Positions 61,574 to 64,000 of a stretch of 64,000 bases of DNA are shown piece by piece. Under the pieces are notes generated by a model. It was not told where the DNA came from and did no database searches. It worked only from the letters and a program-made list of their open reading frames with translations. Position numbers and translations under genes: made by a program. Position 1 is the stretch's first letter. Every line of letters starts with the position of its first letter. This stretch comes from Planctomicrobium piriforme (GTDB taxonomy: Bacteria > Planctomycetota > Planctomycetia > Planctomycetales > Planctomycetaceae), in assembly GCA_945860955.1 (NCBI GenBank), contig CAMATH010000035.1, forward strand, positions 1 through 64,000, in the 5' to 3' direction.

Positions 61574-62845
61574 CTACTTTTGTCGCACGTCAACGCACAC
61601 GATGTCTTTGTCATCGCGAATAAACAGCCGACCGTCGGCGAGGGCGGGGGCCTGGCGGGTCTTTTCCACCACGGCCTTCCGACCCAGCACGGTGAATTTC
61701 CGCGGGTCGGCCTTCACCACCACCAGCTCCCCCTGCATGGTGACGATGAAGAGTTTTCCGTCGGCGGCGATCAGGTTGCCCTTCCCAAACCGCAATTCCT
61801 GCCAGTTGCGTTCTCCCGTTTTCGGATTCACACAACACAGGTGCGTGACCGGCCCGGCACTTCCGACATTGTCAAACCCGAACAGCGCGTCCCCCACCTG
61901 CACCGACGTTTGCCATTCGTTCCGCAGGGTGCTTTTTGATCCCAGCGATGACCAGCGGGGAGCCACATCGAAACCATCCCCCTTGGGTGTCAGCCCCAGC
62001 AGCACGGAACCGTGGTTTTCACCCGCCGACAACAGCACGCCATCATCCACCGCGATCGGCGTTGCGATGTTGCAGTTGAAGTCGGTGACGTAATCATGGC
62101 CCCACAGTTCGGCACCGGTCTTGGGATCGAGACCGAACGCGCCATTCCCGTGGAATACCACGATCTGCTCACGTCCCCCCACCTTACGCACGGCCGCGGA
62201 AGAATAGCCGGCCGGATGTCCTTCGCCGGCCGTCCAAGCGATTTCCCCGGTTTTGATGTCGACCGCCGCGACCGTGGCCGACGGGGCACCGACTGTCACA
62301 ATCACCCGTCCACCCACAACCAGGGGGGAACTCGTCATACCGTAGTCGGCGATCTCTGCGTCGAGTTTTTCAATCAGGTTGAGTTGCCACAGGAGATTTC
62401 CGTCTTTCAGATTGAGGGCCGCCAGAATCCCCTCTCCGGTGTGAACGAAGACGGTACCGTCGGTGATGGTGGGGGTCGCTCGCGGACCGTCTCCCATCTG
62501 ATTCCGATACATCGGTGCCAGGTCGGTCTCCCAAAGGGGTTGACCGGTCTCGGCGTCCAGGCAGAGCGCCCACTGTCGCCCCTGCTTCTGAACCAGAGTG
62601 ATCGCTTTCCCTCCCTGAACGACCACCGCGGACATCCCGACTCCGCCGGGAACCCGCCAGACCTCGCGCGGTCCATTCGCGGGCCATTTGGTGATCAGGC
62701 CAGTCTCGGTTGAGACTCCGGTTCGATCTGGTCCCAGGAATTGCGGCCACCCTTTTGAGGGAGCGTCGTCGGCGCGGGTGAGGGCTGAACTGATCAGTCC
62801 GATCAGACAGAGCAGTCCAATCCGTCCGATCCGATTTTTCAACAT
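61574..62845 (-). CDS. PQQ-like beta-propeller protein, third copy
   Basis: A 423-residue exported protein with a signal peptide (RIGRIGLLCLIGLISSALTR, about 5-24) and the start GWPQFLGPDRTGVS. Propeller repeats include ALCLDAETGQPLWETD, LAALNLKDGNLLWQL and VAAVDIKTGEIAWTA. No quinoprotein catalytic set is seen. The ATG at 62845 is preferred over one at 62890 because it places the signal peptide at the N-terminus. It lies about 200 nt downstream of the M20 amidohydrolase gene on the same strand. Confidence 0.85.
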   Translation of the reverse strand: MLKNRIGRIGLLCLIGLISSALTRADDAPSKGWPQFLGPDRTGVSTETGLITKWPANGPREVWRVPGGVGMSAVVVQGGKAITLVQKQGRQWALCLDAETGQPLWETDLAPMYRNQMGDGPRATPTITDGTVFVHTGEGILAALNLKDGNLLWQLNLIEKLDAEIADYGMTSSPLVVGGRVIVTVGAPSATVAAVDIKTGEIAWTAGEGHPAGYSSAAVRKVGGREQIVVFHGNGAFGLDPKTGAELWGHDYVTDFNCNIATPIAVDDGVLLSAGENHGSVLLGLTPKGDGFDVAPRWSSLGSKSTLRNEWQTSVQVGDALFGFDNVGSAGPVTHLCCVNPKTGERNWQELRFGKGNLIAADGKLFIVTMQGELVVVKADPRKFTVLGRKAVVEKTRQAPALADGRLFIRDDKDIVCVDVRQK

Positions 62846-63051
62846 GCGCGCCAATACTGGCCACCCACCAAATGATTGAATTCGAAGCATGCTGCGAGAA
62901 CCTGTTTGTTTTAGGTCGACGGAAATCCAGCGTCACAACGGCTGGCGAACGGTCCCTTTTCGTGATCGGAAAAGGTGTGAGTATGCGAAGCTATTGCGGT
63001 TTTTCCGAAGCGTCAATCCCGCCTCGCCCCGGTCGTGACGGTGGCGTTACA

Positions 63052-64000
63052 TCACACCCCGATCCCCTGGCGGCACTCCGCGAGTGATCGGAGGGCGAAT
63101 TCGACGTGCAGTGCGGTTCCAATGGGGAGAGCCGCCTCATCGACTTTGAACCGAGGATGATGCAGGCCCCAGGTGGAACCGACCTCCTCGTTGCGGATAC
63201 CCAATCCCACGAAACAGCCCGGGATCCGCTCAGCGAAAAACGCGAAATCTTCGCCCCCCATGATGGGAGGGGATTCCTGAACCGATTCACTTCCCAGAAA
63301 GTCCGTACCAATGGATTTCGCGAGGTTCCACAAATGCGCGTTGTTCACAGTCGCGGGGAAATTACTGCCGGGGAATTCCACGCTCACTTCACACCGGTGG
63401 GCGGCGGCGACATGGGTCGCGATCTCTCGAATCCGGCGTTGCAGAAACAAGAGGCCCTTCATCGTCAGCGAACGCATCGTCCCCGACAGGTGAACCTCTT
63501 GCGGGATGATGTTGGTGGCGTCGCCGGCATGAAACGTCGTCACGCTCACCACGCCGGATTCCAGGGGATCGACTTCTCGCGAAATGATGGTTTGCAACTC
63601 GCACACCAGTTTCGCCGACGTCGACAGAGGGTCGACCGTCAGGTGCGGCATGGCGGCGTGTCCCCCCACTCCGCGGACGTGAATCTTCATGAATCCCGTC
63701 GCCGCGAGAAACGTCCCGGCTCGCGAAGCGATCGCTCCCGTTCGTGTCGCTGGCCAGACGTGCAACCCGAAAATCCGTTCGACCTTGGGCGAATCAAGAA
63801 CCCCCTCGGCACACATCCGCTCGCCGCCGGCTCCCCCTTCCTCGGCGGGCTGGAACAACAATTGGATCGTCCCCTGAATCTCCCGTTCCCGCGCTTTCAG
63901 CAACCGGGCGGCTCCCAGAAGCATCGCCGTGTGGCAGTCGTGCCCGCAGGCGTGCATCCGCCCCGGGTGTTCGCTGGGAAACGCGACGTCAGACTGCTCT
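63052..64000 (-). CDS. M20-family amidohydrolase, N-terminus outside the window
   Basis: At least 316 residues of an aminoacylase/hippurate-hydrolase-like M20 metallohydrolase. The metal site opens with GRMHACGHDCHTAMLLGA (read in frame to the window edge), the catalytic Glu pair is in FQPAEEGGAGGERM, the lid domain has RGVGGHAAMPHLTVDP, and the last metal His lies in the C-terminal HHPRFKVDEAAL. It would hydrolyse N-acyl amino acids or similar amides. The 5' part, with perhaps 90 residues, lies beyond 64000. Confidence 0.9.
   Translation of the reverse strand, partial: EQSDVAFPSEHPGRMHACGHDCHTAMLLGAARLLKAREREIQGTIQLLFQPAEEGGAGGERMCAEGVLDSPKVERIFGLHVWPATRTGAIASRAGTFLAATGFMKIHVRGVGGHAAMPHLTVDPLSTSAKLVCELQTIISREVDPLESGVVSVTTFHAGDATNIIPQEVHLSGTMRSLTMKGLLFLQRRIREIATHVAAAHRCEVSVEFPGSNFPATVNNAHLWNLAKSIGTDFLGSESVQESPPIMGGEDFAFFAERIPGCFVGLGIRNEEVGSTWGLHHPRFKVDEAALPIGTALHVEFALRSLAECRQGIGV

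Overview
The window looks like chromosomal DNA from a GC-rich planctomycete (order Planctomycetales or a close relative). The evidence is the gene content: secreted proteins with DUF1549/DUF1553, DUF1501, pre-peptidase C-terminal (PPC) and planctomycete cytochrome-like domains, twin-arginine-exported Gfo/Idh/MocA proteins, several PQQ-like beta-propeller proteins with a WPxFRGP start, a neutral-ceramidase-like protein, and squalene-hopene cyclase. I see no rRNA, tRNA, CRISPR array, integrase, transposase or phage gene.

Layout. 1-7971, mainly minus strand: an MMPL/RND exporter, rlmN overlapping an acidic-tailed helical-repeat-like protein, a membrane-anchored thermonuclease, a small zinc-ribbon protein, and hisA and hisH. 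7972-8693: a gene-free stretch with hairpins and one copy of a 141-bp dispersed repeat. 8694-16993: an ArsR-type regulator with a truncated AHSA1 partner, a DUF695/RraB-like protein, a second large RND exporter, an Nramp-like transporter and threonine synthase. 17002-23523: a coupled PPC, DUF1549/DUF1553, DUF1501 operon. 24043-26998: a GntR(YtrA)-ABC operon with a clear palindromic operator over its promoter. 27155-31059: squalene-hopene cyclase followed by a GT87-like membrane glycosyltransferase. 31313-39291: planctomycete unknowns, a lipoprotein, a two-domain alpha/beta hydrolase, a D-2-hydroxyacid dehydrogenase, a divergent CsrA, a coiled-coil lipoprotein, a Tat-exported unknown and a truncated hemoglobin. 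39382-46164: a PaiB-like protein, pyruvate phosphate dikinase with an intrinsic terminator, and a DUF1549/DUF1553 protein with an embedded LamG-like domain. 46547-52036: a PQQ-like propeller, two oligopeptide-type ABC ATPases without permeases, and a HEAT-repeat/zinc-ribbon protein. 52217-64000: gamma-glutamyltransferase, two Gfo/Idh/MocA proteins, a ceramidase-like protein, two more propellers (one with an inserted EF-hand pair), a repeat array, and an M20 amidohydrolase cut by the window edge.

The core-metabolism genes (hisA, hisH, thrC, rlmN, ppdK) are conventional. The secreted and envelope genes are typical of planctomycetes and mostly lack known functions. The least explained parts are the intergenic DNA (at least four kinds of dispersed or tandem hairpin repeats) and several domain insertions. 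Start codons were chosen from in-frame ATG/GTG codons, signal-peptide position and overlap with neighbours. Function calls come from reading motifs, not from database searches.
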